Below, in pieces: positions 33,715-43,530 of a DNA stretch of 59,709 nucleotides. The DNA comes from Psychromonas sp. MB-3u-54. GTDB lineage: Bacteria > Pseudomonadota > Gammaproteobacteria > Enterobacterales > Psychromonadaceae. The notes under the pieces were generated by a model. The model was not told the DNA's origin. It did no database searches and saw nothing but the letters and a program-made list of their open reading frames with translations. The stretch's first letter is position 1; every line of letters starts with the position of its first letter. The DNA lies in contig NZ_PJBP01000177.1 in the NCBI RefSeq assembly GCF_002836415.1, positions 1 through 59,709 of the forward strand. Reading direction: 5' to 3'. The translations under genes were made by a program, and so were the position numbers.

Positions 33715-34956
33715 CTAATGAGCAAATCCTAATTCCAATGCGGGCTGAATATTACTTGCCCGCCAAGCGGGGTACAGGGTAGATAAAACACTCATAAAAA
33801 AAGCGGCAACAGTCACAACGACAACTTGCTCATAAATTAAATGTGAAGGTAGAAAATCTATAAAATAGATATCACCCGATAAAAATTTATGGCCTATGAC
33901 CGTTTCTATAAATTTAACAATATCAGTCAAATTTAAGGCAATAAAAATACCGATAGCAGCACCTAAAAGACAACCTACCAGGCCATTAAATGCACCCTGC
34001 ACGATGAATATACCGCGTAACATCCATTTTGAGGCCCCCATGGTTTTTAAAATAGCAATATCGCCTCTTTTTTCATTAACGGCCATCACCAGAGTAGATA
34101 CAATATTAAAGCAGGCAACCGCGATAACCAGCAATAAAATGACATACATTAAAGATTTAACCATCTGAATATCTTGATATAAATAACCCTGGCTGGTGAT
34201 CCAGCTTTTTATATACAGATAATCATTAAGACTATAACCCACATCCCGTGCTAATGTTTGTGCATTCAATATATCCGCTACTTTGAAAGCAATCCCATTG
34301 GCACTGCCCAGTCCCAATATTTGTTTGGCATCGTCGATATGCATAAAACCAAGGGCATTATCCAACTGCCCTCCCATTTCAAATAACCCCACTAATGTGA
34401 GTTTGATTTTACGAGGAGATTTTAATTGTTGTCCGCCGTCTTGCGGCAAGATTAATGTTAACGAGTCACCTATCTTCACAGCAAGCTTTAGTGCGACACT
34501 TTTACCTAATACGATTGAACGCTGCCCCGTTTTTAATAACTCCCAGCCTCCGCCTTTTATATAAGGCTCAACAGCTGTCACATTCCTTTCACTTTTCGGG
34601 GTTATTGCTCTAATTTGTAACGCTTTTATTTGGTCATCTTTTTGTAATAAACCATTCAACATTATATACGGACTCGCAGCAATAACACCTGGATGCTCCC
34701 TGACCTGTGTTAATGAACTGCCCAGGTTTTTAAAACTGCCATTGACTGTTTCTAATTCTGCATGAGGAATAACAGCTAACATCTGCTCACGTAATGCCTT
34801 TTCAAAACCATTCATTGCCGATAGGCCGACGATTAATGCTGTTACCCCCAGTGCGATACCTAATATAGAGGCCATAGAAATAAACGAAACAAACTTATTT
34901 TTATGTTTAGCTTTACTATAGCGTAAGCCGATAAAAATTAATAAAGGGCGAAACAT
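33715..34956 (-). CDS. lolE: Lipoprotein-releasing system permease LolE
   Basis: A 413-residue inner-membrane protein: helix 1 near 25-50 (SILGIALGVTALIVGLSAMN), a large periplasmic domain (about 50-265) and three C-terminal helices. With LolC and LolD it extracts outer-membrane lipoproteins and passes them to LolA. The N-terminus LIFIGLRYSKAKHKNKF and the VGLSAMNGFE motif resemble E. coli LolE more than LolC. It is last in lolC-lolD-lolE, sharing one base with lolD. Its final codons are the source, or a relative, of the tandem array that follows it. Confidence 0.95.
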   Translation of the reverse strand: MFRPLLIFIGLRYSKAKHKNKFVSFISMASILGIALGVTALIVGLSAMNGFEKALREQMLAVIPHAELETVNGSFKNLGSSLTQVREHPGVIAASPYIMLNGLLQKDDQIKALQIRAITPKSERNVTAVEPYIKGGGWELLKTGQRSIVLGKSVALKLAVKIGDSLTLILPQDGGQQLKSPRKIKLTLVGLFEMGGQLDNALGFMHIDDAKQILGLGSANGIAFKVADILNAQTLARDVGYSLNDYLYIKSWITSQGYLYQDIQMVKSLMYVILLLVIAVACFNIVSTLVMAVNEKRGDIAILKTMGASKWMLRGIFIVQGAFNGLVGCLLGAAIGIFIALNLTDIVKFIETVIGHKFLSGDIYFIDFLPSHLIYEQVVVVTVAAFFMSVLSTLYPAWRASNIQPALELGFAH

Positions 34957-35639
34957 TATACTTTTCCCTGTAACACACCACTGTTCATATGTTCCTGACG
35001 CGTTAATTTATTGGCTAACTGTTGATCATGTGTCACTACCACAAAAGCAGTGCCCGACTCTTCATTAAGACTGACAATCAATTGGTAAATACTCTCGGCA
35101 CTTTTTGCGTCTAAATTTCCGGTGGGTTCATCGGCCAAAACCAGTTTAGGTTCATTGATTAAAGCGCGAGCAATAGCAACTCGCTGTCTTTCCCCGCCAG
35201 AAAGTTCAGAGGGGCGGTGTAAAACCCGATGCTCCAAACCGACACGCTTTAAAATAGCATGCGATTTTTGGGTTGCAACTTTAATACTTTCACCCGCAAT
35301 TAATAAAGGCATAGCAACATTTTCAAGTGCATTAAATTCAGAAAGGAGATGGTGAAATTGATAGACAAATCCCAAACATTGATTACGCCATTGAGATTGC
35401 TCATTAGCGCTTAGTTGATGAATATTCTTACCCTGATAAAATACTTCGCCTTGAGTTGGTATATCAAGGGCACCTAACAGATGCAATAAGGTACTTTTCC
35501 CTGAACCGGAGCTGCCCACAATGGCTAATAATTCACCCGCCTTAACGGATAAATCAACATTATGTAATACCGCGGTGGATAGTTTGCCATCAACATACAC
35601 TTTACTTAAATTACGGCACACCAAAAGTTCTTTATTCAT
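34956..35639 (-). CDS. lolD: Lipoprotein-releasing system ATPase LolD
   Basis: A 227-residue ABC ATPase. Walker A is GSSGSGKST, the signature LSGGERQR, Walker B VLADEP with the TGNLD D-loop, and the H-loop VVTHD: a complete site. The [18 protein letters not shown] stretch after the Q-loop is the LolD motif. It overlaps lolC by 8 nt and lolE by 1 nt. Confidence 0.97.
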   Translation of the reverse strand: MNKELLVCRNLSKVYVDGKLSTAVLHNVDLSVKAGELLAIVGSSGSGKSTLLHLLGALDIPTQGEVFYQGKNIHQLSANEQSQWRNQCLGFVYQFHHLLSEFNALENVAMPLLIAGESIKVATQKSHAILKRVGLEHRVLHRPSELSGGERQRVAIARALINEPKLVLADEPTGNLDAKSAESIYQLIVSLNEESGTAFVVVTHDQQLANKLTRQEHMNSGVLQGKV

Positions 35640-36858
35640 ATCTTAATGCCTCTATTGGGCTTACTTTCCCGGCTTGATAAGCGGGGTACAAGGTCGCCAT
35701 TAAACTTAATAACATAGCACCAAATATGATAGTAAATATCTGTACTGGTTCGTACAAAACCGGTAATAAGCGAGTACCACCAGACGCACTAGAGAGCAGG
35801 TTAAGCCCCAAAAAAGATAATGTTTCATTAATGTAAGCGCTAACCAACAGCCCTAATCCGGTGCCAATAAGCGCACCAACAATGCCGCTCCATGCACCTT
35901 GAATAATAAAAATAAGGTTGAGGGTTGTGCCTTTAATACCCAGAGTCTTCAAAATGGCCACTTCCGCATTTTTGTCATTGACCACCATCACAGATGCAGA
36001 AAGTATATTAAATGCGGCGACCGCAATAATCAGGCATAACAATAACCAAATCATATTTTTTTCCATTTTTACAGCAGAAAATAATTCACCATGTGTTTGC
36101 CGCCAATCCTGCAGCGTTTGCCCCTCTTTCAAAACTGGCTGTAACCAATCTTGAACATCAAAAGCATCATTAAAATAAAGCCTTAAGCCAGTCACTTGAT
36201 CAATGCCTATTCTAATTAAACGTGCCGCATCTTGCGCATGTAATAAAACAAGTTGTTTATCAACATCTGATCCAACGGCAAACAATCCTGCTACGGTAAA
36301 ATTTCGCTGACTGGGAATACGCCCCAAAGGGGTAAAACGACTGCCCCTGGCAGAGATAACTCGAATTTTATCCCCGACAGTAACACCCAGTTGCTGTGCT
36401 AAGCTTTGACCAATAATAACCTTGTATTGTCCCGCTTTTAAATCACTTATTTGACCCAGAGTAAGATTATTTTTAATCACATTGCTTGCGTATAAATCAG
36501 GTACAATACCTTCAAGTTGCACCCCCTGCAGGCTTCTACTGCTCTGAATAATAGCTTCACTGCGCACCACCGGCTCGACGGTGTTGACTAATGGCATATT
36601 CTGCAACGCAGAAAGCCGGCTTTGCCAATCATCGATGACTTGTTCGTCATTACTGATAATAGCATGCGGAATTGCGCCTAATATTCTCACTTTCAGTTCA
36701 TTTTCGAAACCGTTCATAACAGATAACACCGTGATCAGTGCCAGCACACCTAAGGTAATGCCACCCGTTGAAAAAAAAGAAACAAATGAGATAAATTTAT
36801 TATTACGCTTTGATTTGGTATAGCGTAAGCCGATAAATACACTAAGGGGGTAGAACAT
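35632..36858 (-). CDS. lolC: Lipoprotein-releasing system permease LolC
   Basis: A 408-residue permease, paralogue of LolE. The N-terminus [21 protein letters not shown] and the motif [20 protein letters not shown] are LolC-like. Topology is one N-terminal helix, a periplasmic domain that contacts LolA, and three C-terminal helices. First gene of the lol operon, divergent from mfd. Confidence 0.96.
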   Translation of the reverse strand: MFYPLSVFIGLRYTKSKRNNKFISFVSFFSTGGITLGVLALITVLSVMNGFENELKVRILGAIPHAIISNDEQVIDDWQSRLSALQNMPLVNTVEPVVRSEAIIQSSRSLQGVQLEGIVPDLYASNVIKNNLTLGQISDLKAGQYKVIIGQSLAQQLGVTVGDKIRVISARGSRFTPLGRIPSQRNFTVAGLFAVGSDVDKQLVLLHAQDAARLIRIGIDQVTGLRLYFNDAFDVQDWLQPVLKEGQTLQDWRQTHGELFSAVKMEKNMIWLLLCLIIAVAAFNILSASVMVVNDKNAEVAILKTLGIKGTTLNLIFIIQGAWSGIVGALIGTGLGLLVSAYINETLSFLGLNLLSSASGGTRLLPVLYEPVQIFTIIFGAMLLSLMATLYPAYQAGKVSPIEALRYE

Positions 36859-37072
36859 AGATGCCTTTATTATTTAAACTGTTATTTTGCCATTAGCAAT
36901 GGAAATTAAGTGCTGTAAAAATCAGGAAATGACAAATAACTCATTGATTAAAAATTATAAATAAACATTCTAATGGATTCGCAAAGATCAAGATACCCAA
37001 AAGTATTTAAATCAAAGCGATAGCCAATTTGTTGATAAATACACAGCGTAAAGTTCAAAGTTCATTGCATAT

Positions 37073-37102
37073 TTGCTGTAAACAGTTAAAAATAGTTAGA
37101 AT
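37073..37102 (+). promoter_or_regulatory. Candidate sigma-70 promoter of mfd
   Basis: TTGCTG (37073-37078) and TAGAAT (37097-37102) are separated by 18 bp, 36 nt before the mfd ATG. The match is moderate and was chosen by eye. Confidence 0.35.
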
Positions 37103-37137
37103 AACTCCTTTTTAATGAATATAATGGATAACATTCA

Positions 37138-40100
37138 ATGACCGACCTAGCTTTATTATCTGTTCCCGCATTAAAGAAAAAATCAGATCGTTTAATATTC
37201 GGAAATTTATTGGGTAGCAGTCAAGCATTGGCTATCAGTGAGTGTGCTAAACAACAAGCATCACCCCTGATTTTGATCGTTAATGATACCCCCTCTGCTT
37301 TAAAATTAAGGCAGGAACTTGAATTTTTTGTGGAAGATAAGCTTGAACTCATTACATTTCCTGATTGGGAAACTCTGCCTTACGATAATTTCTCACCTCA
37401 TCAGGATATTATCTCTAACCGTATCGAAACATTATACAAGTTACCCAATCTTAAAAATGCGATCTTAATAGTCCCAATCAGTACGCTGTTACTGCGTATC
37501 GCCCCCCCTTCCTATTTAAAACAGCACACTTTAATAATAAAAAATAAGCAAAAGATTGAATTACAAGCATTACGAGCGGATCTTGAAGAAGCGGGTTATT
37601 ATGCAGTTGAACAGGTCATGGAACATGGCGAGTTCTGCGCACGCGGGTCTTTGTTAGATATTTACCCCATGGGCAGTGACACACCCTACCGTATTGACTT
37701 TTTTGATGATGAAGTTGACTCTATTCGTCCCTTTGACAGTGAAAGCCAGCGTTCTTTAAAAGCGATTTCGGAAATAAATTTACTGCCCGCACATGAGTTT
37801 GCAACGGACAAAGACGCTATTAAGCGTTTTAAAGTGCAATTTACCCATAAATTCACCTCACCGTTATCAATCGGTAAAGACTCTATCTTTGAGCAAATTA
37901 GTCAGCATAATTTACCTGCGGGCATAGAATATTATTTACCCCTTTTTTTTACTGACACCGCAAGCTTATTTGATTATTTCCCAAGTGATGCAAGGCTTGC
38001 AATTGCGGGTGATATTAATCAGGCCTGCAGCGATTTTTGGAAAACCATCTCCGCCCGTTATCAAGAAAAATCCGTTGATTTATTCCGCCCTTTATTGCCG
38101 CCCGAAGAGTTATATTTGCGCCATGAACAGTGTTTTGAACTTATAAACCAGTGGCCTCGTTATGATTTTCGACCGCAACCTTTTGAACACTCAAAAATCG
38201 CCAGGCAGAACTGCTTAATAGAACAGATTCCAGATATTCAGATTGAACATAACAAAAATGCGCCGTTGCAGAAGCTTCAACATTTCATTACCAATTTTAC
38301 CGGTAAAGTATTATTTAGCGTTGAATCAGCGGGACGTAAAGAGTCTTTATTAGAGTTATTAGCCCCCTTAAAATTACCGCTGGGCGAATTTTCTACTCTG
38401 ACCTCTTTTGTCAACAGTAAGAAACAATTTGGCATCACTATTAGCCAAGTTGAAAACAGTTTCATCTTAACGGATACCCAATTTGCATTTGTGACCGAAA
38501 ATGAATTATTAGGCCATAAAGTCACCCAACGACGTCGGCGTAAAGAAAATAATGATGAAAACTACAGCACTGATCATATCGTGCGTAATTTGGCAGAGAT
38601 TAAAATAGGCCAGCCAGTTGTTCATATTGATTATGGTGTGGGTAAATATTTAGGACTGGAAACAATAGAAACTGCCGGCCATTTAACTGAGTTTGTTAAA
38701 CTGGAATATCTGCGTGGTGATAAACTTTACGTCCCCGTAAGCTCTCTGCACCTGATCAGCCGCTATAGCGGTCATGATGTAGAGAATGCCCCATTCAACA
38801 AATTAGGCACTGAAACCTGGCAAAAAGCCAAAAAACAGGCTGCAGAAAAAGTGCGCGATGTCGCCGCAGAACTGCTTGAAGTTTACGCACAACGTGCAGC
38901 CAAGGTCGGCCATCAGTACCAACTTAATAAAACGCATTATGCGCTGTTCAGCAACGACTTTCCTTTCGAAGAAACCCATGATCAGGCGCTTGCCATTAAA
39001 GCTGTTATATCTGACATGTGCTCTTCACAGCCGATGGACAGGCTGGTTTGTGGTGATGTAGGTTTTGGTAAAACGGAAGTTGCCATGCGGGCGGCTTTTG
39101 TCGCCACGGATAATGTACGCCAAGTCGCTCTTTTAGTGCCAACAACGTTGCTCGCACAGCAGCATTATGAAAATTTTAAAGATAGATTTGCTAATTGGCC
39201 GGTGCGTATCGAGGTCCTTTCACGCTTTAAAACAGCAAAACAACAAAAACTTATTCTCGAAGAAGTAAACCAGGGAAAAATTGATATACTGATCGGTACA
39301 CACAAACTGCTCAGCAGCAATGTACAATTTTCTGATTTAGGGTTGTTAATTATTGATGAAGAGCATCGCTTTGGCGTACGCCAAAAGGAAAAAATCAAAG
39401 CCTTGCGTGCACAAATTGATATTTTAACCCTGACAGCAACCCCCATTCCAAGAACATTAAATATGTCTATGAATGGCATGAGAGATCTTTCGATTATCGC
39501 AACGCCGCCGGCAAAACGCTTAGCGGTAAAAACTTTCGTAGTGCAGAAGAAAGATCAAATTATAAGCGATGCAATAACGCGTGAAATTATGCGTGGCGGA
39601 CAAGTTTATTTTTTACATAATAACGTTGCAACAATCGAAAAAGCAGCCCAAGAGATACAGCAACTTACACCACTGGCTAAAGTCGCTGTTGCTCACGGGC
39701 AAATGAATGAACACCAGCTTGAAAAAATCATGGCTGACTTTTACCATCAGCGACAAAACGTATTAGTTTGCAGCACTATTATTGAGACGGGTATTGATAT
39801 CCCCAGTGCTAATACGATCATCATCAATCGTGCCGACCATCTTGGTCTTGCACAATTGCATCAACTGCGTGGCCGGGTTGGCCGTTCACATCACCAGGCC
39901 TATGCGTATCTTTTAACACCAAAACCCAAGCTGATGACCAAAGATGCACAAAAAAGACTGCAGGCGATCGAGGCATTAGATACCTTAGGCGCCGGCTTTA
40001 CACTGGCCACTCACGATTTAGAAATTCGCGGCGCCGGTGAATTATTGGGAGATGAACAATCGGGTCAGATTGCCAGTATTGGTTACAACCTTTATATGGA

Positions 40101-40629
40101 AATGTTAAATCAAGCGATCGAGGCATTAAAAAATGGCCAGGAACCTACATTAGAGCATCTTCTGGCAAGCCAGGCGGAAGTTGAATTGCGTATCCCGGCA
40201 TTGATTCCAACGGATTACATGCCCGACGTTAATCTGCGTTTATCACTGTATAAGCGTATTGCCAGCAGTAAAAACAAACTCGCGCTAAGAGAAATTCAGG
40301 TGGAATTAATAGATCGCTTCGGTCTCCTACCCGCTTCGACTAAGAACCTTATCCAGGTGGCCACAATAAAACAACAGTGTACGCCATTAGGCATTAAACG
40401 TTTAGAAGCGCATGCGAATGGTGGTAATATTTTATTCACAGAAAATACACCAGTGGATCCAATGTTCTTAGTATCATTGCTGCAAACGCAGGCAAATACA
40501 TTTAAACTAGAGGGTCCCACTAAACTTAAATTTATTTGCGACCTGTCGGACAGCAGGCAACGAATCAACTGGATTATGCAATTACTGCATAGTTTTGAAT
40601 CACATTTAATAAAAAAATCTAAAGGATGA
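37138..40629 (+). CDS. mfd: Transcription-repair coupling factor Mfd
   Basis: A 1163-residue DNA translocase that removes stalled RNA polymerase and recruits UvrA. In order: UvrB-like N-terminal module (about 1-340), RNA-polymerase-interaction domain (about 480-550, QPVVHIDYGVGKYLGLE), helicase motor with Walker A GDVGFGKTEV (near 640) and DEEH box (IIDEEHRFG, near 740), motif ATPIPRTL, TRG region (QLRGRVGRSHHQAYAYLL) and C-terminal regulatory domain. Length is close to the 1148 residues of E. coli. csiV follows 4 nt after the stop. Confidence 0.98.
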   Translation: MTDLALLSVPALKKKSDRLIFGNLLGSSQALAISECAKQQASPLILIVNDTPSALKLRQELEFFVEDKLELITFPDWETLPYDNFSPHQDIISNRIETLYKLPNLKNAILIVPISTLLLRIAPPSYLKQHTLIIKNKQKIELQALRADLEEAGYYAVEQVMEHGEFCARGSLLDIYPMGSDTPYRIDFFDDEVDSIRPFDSESQRSLKAISEINLLPAHEFATDKDAIKRFKVQFTHKFTSPLSIGKDSIFEQISQHNLPAGIEYYLPLFFTDTASLFDYFPSDARLAIAGDINQACSDFWKTISARYQEKSVDLFRPLLPPEELYLRHEQCFELINQWPRYDFRPQPFEHSKIARQNCLIEQIPDIQIEHNKNAPLQKLQHFITNFTGKVLFSVESAGRKESLLELLAPLKLPLGEFSTLTSFVNSKKQFGITISQVENSFILTDTQFAFVTENELLGHKVTQRRRRKENNDENYSTDHIVRNLAEIKIGQPVVHIDYGVGKYLGLETIETAGHLTEFVKLEYLRGDKLYVPVSSLHLISRYSGHDVENAPFNKLGTETWQKAKKQAAEKVRDVAAELLEVYAQRAAKVGHQYQLNKTHYALFSNDFPFEETHDQALAIKAVISDMCSSQPMDRLVCGDVGFGKTEVAMRAAFVATDNVRQVALLVPTTLLAQQHYENFKDRFANWPVRIEVLSRFKTAKQQKLILEEVNQGKIDILIGTHKLLSSNVQFSDLGLLIIDEEHRFGVRQKEKIKALRAQIDILTLTATPIPRTLNMSMNGMRDLSIIATPPAKRLAVKTFVVQKKDQIISDAITREIMRGGQVYFLHNNVATIEKAAQEIQQLTPLAKVAVAHGQMNEHQLEKIMADFYHQRQNVLVCSTIIETGIDIPSANTIIINRADHLGLAQLHQLRGRVGRSHHQAYAYLLTPKPKLMTKDAQKRLQAIEALDTLGAGFTLATHDLEIRGAGELLGDEQSGQIASIGYNLYMEMLNQAIEALKNGQEPTLEHLLASQAEVELRIPALIPTDYMPDVNLRLSLYKRIASSKNKLALREIQVELIDRFGLLPASTKNLIQVATIKQQCTPLGIKRLEAHANGGNILFTENTPVDPMFLVSLLQTQANTFKLEGPTKLKFICDLSDSRQRINWIMQLLHSFESHLIKKSKG

Positions 40630-40633
40630 TACT

Positions 40634-41398
40634 TTGAATTACAAACTTTTCTTACCCATTATGTTGTTGTGTTCCTCATTTTCAGCCAATGCCGAAGAGC
40701 GCTGGTTTGAAGTTGAAGTTCTGCTTTTTCAACGTAATATCAGTCTTGAAAAAATCGCAGAGAAATTATCTGACGATTTGATCGCGGTGGATACGAGCAG
40801 CAGCACCTCAATGTTAAAGGTAAACGCGATGGATGAGCCTAATCCCGTGATTATTAGTGCGCAACAGTATGATCACAATGCGAACAACTTCATCCTGTTA
40901 GACAGTTCGCACCTGCAACTCAGCGCACAACGTGAAAAATTAGCCGCACATGCAGCCTTCAAGCCGGTTTTACACATGGCTTGGCAAATGCCTGTTAAAA
41001 GCAATAATGACGCTAAACCTATCCGCCTTTTTGGCGGTGAAAATCTCGCATTAGGAACTCAATCGGGAAATAAATGGGCAATTGACGGGAATTTTAAAAT
41101 CTACTTGGACCATTATCTTTTTATAGACACGCAATTTATTGTCAGTCAAAAAACAGTGCAGGAGCAAATCAAACGACAACCCGCTGATGAGCAAGATTCC
41201 AATAGTCTCGAGAGTGAAAATATTGTTGAAATCATCTCTCTAAAGAGAGACAGCGATACTTTTATAAATGAGCCGGAAATGGTTATTAAAGAAGCTTTAT
41301 TTGATCAAAGACGTCGTTTAAGAAGTGAGGAAATTCATTATTTAGATCACCCATTGATGGGGATAATTGTACAAATAAGAAAAATTGAAGAGAAATAA
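40634..41398 (+). CDS. csiV: Periplasmic peptidoglycan-binding protein CsiV
   Basis: A 254-residue exported protein: signal peptide ending SFSANA, then RWFEVEVLLFQRN, the start of the CsiV family, and the C-terminal segment EIHYLDHPLMGIIVQIRKIE. In Vibrio cholerae CsiV supports the LpoA-PBP1A cell-wall synthase. The mfd-csiV pairing is also the Vibrio order. The start is a TTG with an AAGGA site 7 nt upstream, in the end of mfd; I see no better start. Confidence 0.88.
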   Translation: MNYKLFLPIMLLCSSFSANAEERWFEVEVLLFQRNISLEKIAEKLSDDLIAVDTSSSTSMLKVNAMDEPNPVIISAQQYDHNANNFILLDSSHLQLSAQREKLAAHAAFKPVLHMAWQMPVKSNNDAKPIRLFGGENLALGTQSGNKWAIDGNFKIYLDHYLFIDTQFIVSQKTVQEQIKRQPADEQDSNSLESENIVEIISLKRDSDTFINEPEMVIKEALFDQRRRLRSEEIHYLDHPLMGIIVQIRKIEEK

Positions 41399-41419
41399 TT
41401 TTTATAAATAACATTGTCA

Positions 41420-41447
41420 ATCGCTTTGGCAATAGCGCCAAAGCGAT
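41420..41447. terminator. Hairpin between convergent csiV and HAD phosphatase genes
   Basis: An 11-bp perfect stem ATCGCTTTGGC/GCCAAAGCGAT with a 6-nt loop sits between the two stop codons. There is no clean T run on either side, so termination efficiency is uncertain. Confidence 0.55.
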
Positions 41448-41452
41448 GACTC

Positions 41453-42136
41453 TTAAATATATTTCCAGAGCTGGGTGGGTAAATCGCTTAAAATTGCAAT
41501 GGGGTTGTACTGAGATAAGATAGCGTCGGAGTGCACGCCATAGGTCACTCCAATACAATCCATATTGGCATTGTTCGCCATTTCCAGATCAAAAGAAGAA
41601 TCACCTATCATCAGTGCTTGTTCTGCATTGATAGACAATTCTTCTAATATATTATTTAGCATCAGAGGGTCAGGTTTAGAAAGCGTTTCGTCTGCGCAAT
41701 AGGTAATTGAAAATAAGTCTGTTACCTCATATTGCAAAAGCTGCCTATCTAGTCCTTGGCGCCCCTTCCCCGTGGCAACTGCGAGCAGATAACCTTGCTC
41801 TTTTAACAACCCTAACCAAGCTTTAATACCCGGATAAAAGGGGGTTTGTTGTTTATTCAAATAGGTATATTGATGACGATATGCATCGATCAGTTGTTGT
41901 TGCTTAGCGAAAGATAACATCGGATAAAGTATGTCCATCGCCTTATCTAAGCTGAGACCTATAATATTACGAATTGCTTGGGGAGTCGGAGCCGGTAACT
42001 CGCTCAGCTTTGCGGCTTGTACAACACAATTGATGATTTTATCAATGGAGTCCATCAGGGTGCCATCCCAATCGAAAATAATCACTGAATATTTATTATT
42101 TTCCGGATTTTCAAGCAGCAGTTTATTCGAGTGCAT
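41453..42136 (-). CDS. HAD-superfamily phosphatase, Gph-like
   Basis: A 227-residue haloacid-dehalogenase-fold hydrolase. Motif I is DWDGTLMDS (nucleophile and acid aspartates), motif II ATGKG, motif III lysine in SKPDP and motif IV GDSSFDLEMA. It has the helical cap of phosphoglycolate phosphatases. The substrate cannot be read from sequence. It lies downstream of rluC on the same strand with a 124-nt gap. Confidence 0.88.
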   Translation of the reverse strand: MHSNKLLLENPENNKYSVIIFDWDGTLMDSIDKIINCVVQAAKLSELPAPTPQAIRNIIGLSLDKAMDILYPMLSFAKQQQLIDAYRHQYTYLNKQQTPFYPGIKAWLGLLKEQGYLLAVATGKGRQGLDRQLLQYEVTDLFSITYCADETLSKPDPLMLNNILEELSINAEQALMIGDSSFDLEMANNANMDCIGVTYGVHSDAILSQYNPIAILSDLPTQLWKYI

Positions 42137-42205
42137 AAAAGCTCCGTTCTATTTAGGTAGTCGATTAATATTATTAGTGGGTTCTATTAACATTTAATTT
42201 TTGTT

Positions 42206-42236
42206 CCCAAGGTACTGAATGAGCAAGTGCCTTGGG
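42206..42236. other. Hairpin downstream of rluC
   Basis: CCCAAGGTAC pairs with GTGCCTTGGG (one mismatch) around an 11-nt loop. No T run follows on the minus strand, so it may be an RNA-stabilising hairpin rather than a terminator. Confidence 0.4.
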
Positions 42237-42260
42237 TATAAACGAAACTAAAGCTTGAGC

Positions 42261-43199
42261 TTAATTTCTTTGCAATTTTTCTAGCAATGATGTCAGTTCA
42301 GTGCAAAGAGGTGCACTCACCGTCATCTGTTTTTCTAATACCGGATGGAAAAAAGTGATATGCGCTGCATGTAAAAATAAGCGGTTTAAGCCCAATGCCT
42401 GCATCTCTTTGCTGAACTGTTCATCCCCATAACGGTCATCACAGGCTATATTATGCCCTTTAGAGGCGCTGTGGACCCGTATTTGATGCGTTCTTCCCGT
42501 CACCGGAGAGGCTTCCACTAATGTTGCCCCCTGATAACGCTGTAAAATTTTAAACCGCGTTTCGGATGCTTTACCCAATTCACTCACTTTTACAATAGAA
42601 TCCTGTGCTTTTTTAAGTAACGGTGCGGTCACACTGCGCCATTTTTTTTCCCAGATTCCTTTAACCAGAGCATGGTACTGTTTATTCATTGTTTTGTTAC
42701 GTAACTGTTCATGCAGCGCACGTAACATACTGCGTTTTTTAGCGATCAGTAAACAACCCGATGTGGCTTTATCTAGTCGATGTACTAACTCCAAAAATCG
42801 CGATTCGGGGCGTAAAGCACGTAATCCTTCAATTATGCCGAAATCAAGACCGCTACCACCATGCACAGCAAGACCAGAGGGTTTATTTAAAATGATCAAA
42901 CCATCATCCTCATAAACAATCTGTGATTCCAGACGCGCTATTTTATTCAATTTAGGAGAAGGTAAAGCATTTTCTTTGGCAACGCGCACGGGCGGAATAC
43001 GGACCAAATCGCCCGCTTGCAGTTTATAGTCTGGCTTGATACGTTTTTTATTAACACGTACTTCTCCCTTACGTACAATCCGGTAGATCATACTTTTAGG
43101 GACGCCTTTTAAATGTAAACGAAGATAATTATCAATTCGTTGCTGTGCATTTTCTTGAGTAATCTCAAGTATGCGTACTGAGTGATTTATTTGTTCCAT
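42261..43199 (-). CDS. rluC: 23S rRNA pseudouridine synthase RluC
   Basis: A 312-residue enzyme that makes pseudouridines 955, 2504 and 2580 (E. coli numbering) in 23S rRNA. It has an N-terminal S4 RNA-binding domain (about 18-80, RIDNYLRLHLKGVPKS) and the catalytic motif HRLDKATSG with the nucleophile Asp. It is divergent from rne, the same arrangement as in E. coli. Confidence 0.96.
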   Translation of the reverse strand: MEQINHSVRILEITQENAQQRIDNYLRLHLKGVPKSMIYRIVRKGEVRVNKKRIKPDYKLQAGDLVRIPPVRVAKENALPSPKLNKIARLESQIVYEDDGLIILNKPSGLAVHGGSGLDFGIIEGLRALRPESRFLELVHRLDKATSGCLLIAKKRSMLRALHEQLRNKTMNKQYHALVKGIWEKKWRSVTAPLLKKAQDSIVKVSELGKASETRFKILQRYQGATLVEASPVTGRTHQIRVHSASKGHNIACDDRYGDEQFSKEMQALGLNRLFLHAAHITFFHPVLEKQMTVSAPLCTELTSLLEKLQRN

Positions 43200-43437
43200 T
43201 AGTTAAGTTTATCACGTGTTAAGCAGATAATATCTAAAAATTTATATTGCGGGTAAAGTACTATTAATGAGACAATCGATGGGTTAATGACTCGTTAATA
43301 AAAAAATTAGCTAGCAGTCTAAACAACTAAAAAAAACATAATGTTGAGTCTTAAACTTATTCTTGTATTTTGATTAATATCAATTAATAAAGAATCAGAC
43401 CGTTGCTCTCACTTTCAAATGCACCTCTACATATTTC

Positions 43438-43451
43438 CAGTCGCGAGACTG
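43438..43451 (+). promoter_or_regulatory. GNRA-capped hairpin in the rne leader
   Basis: CAGTC-GCGA-GACTG forms a 5-bp stem with a GCGA tetraloop 80 nt before the rne start, inside the 331-nt rluC/rne gap. E. coli rne has a long leader whose hairpins mediate autoregulation; this could be the counterpart. The rest of the gap is AT-rich and shows no gene. Confidence 0.35.
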
Positions 43452-43530
43452 CATAACCAGACTCGAGGTCAAGTGAACAAAGACATAACCAACAAATTAA
43501 AAATAACTATAAAATATAAGAGTTTATTAA

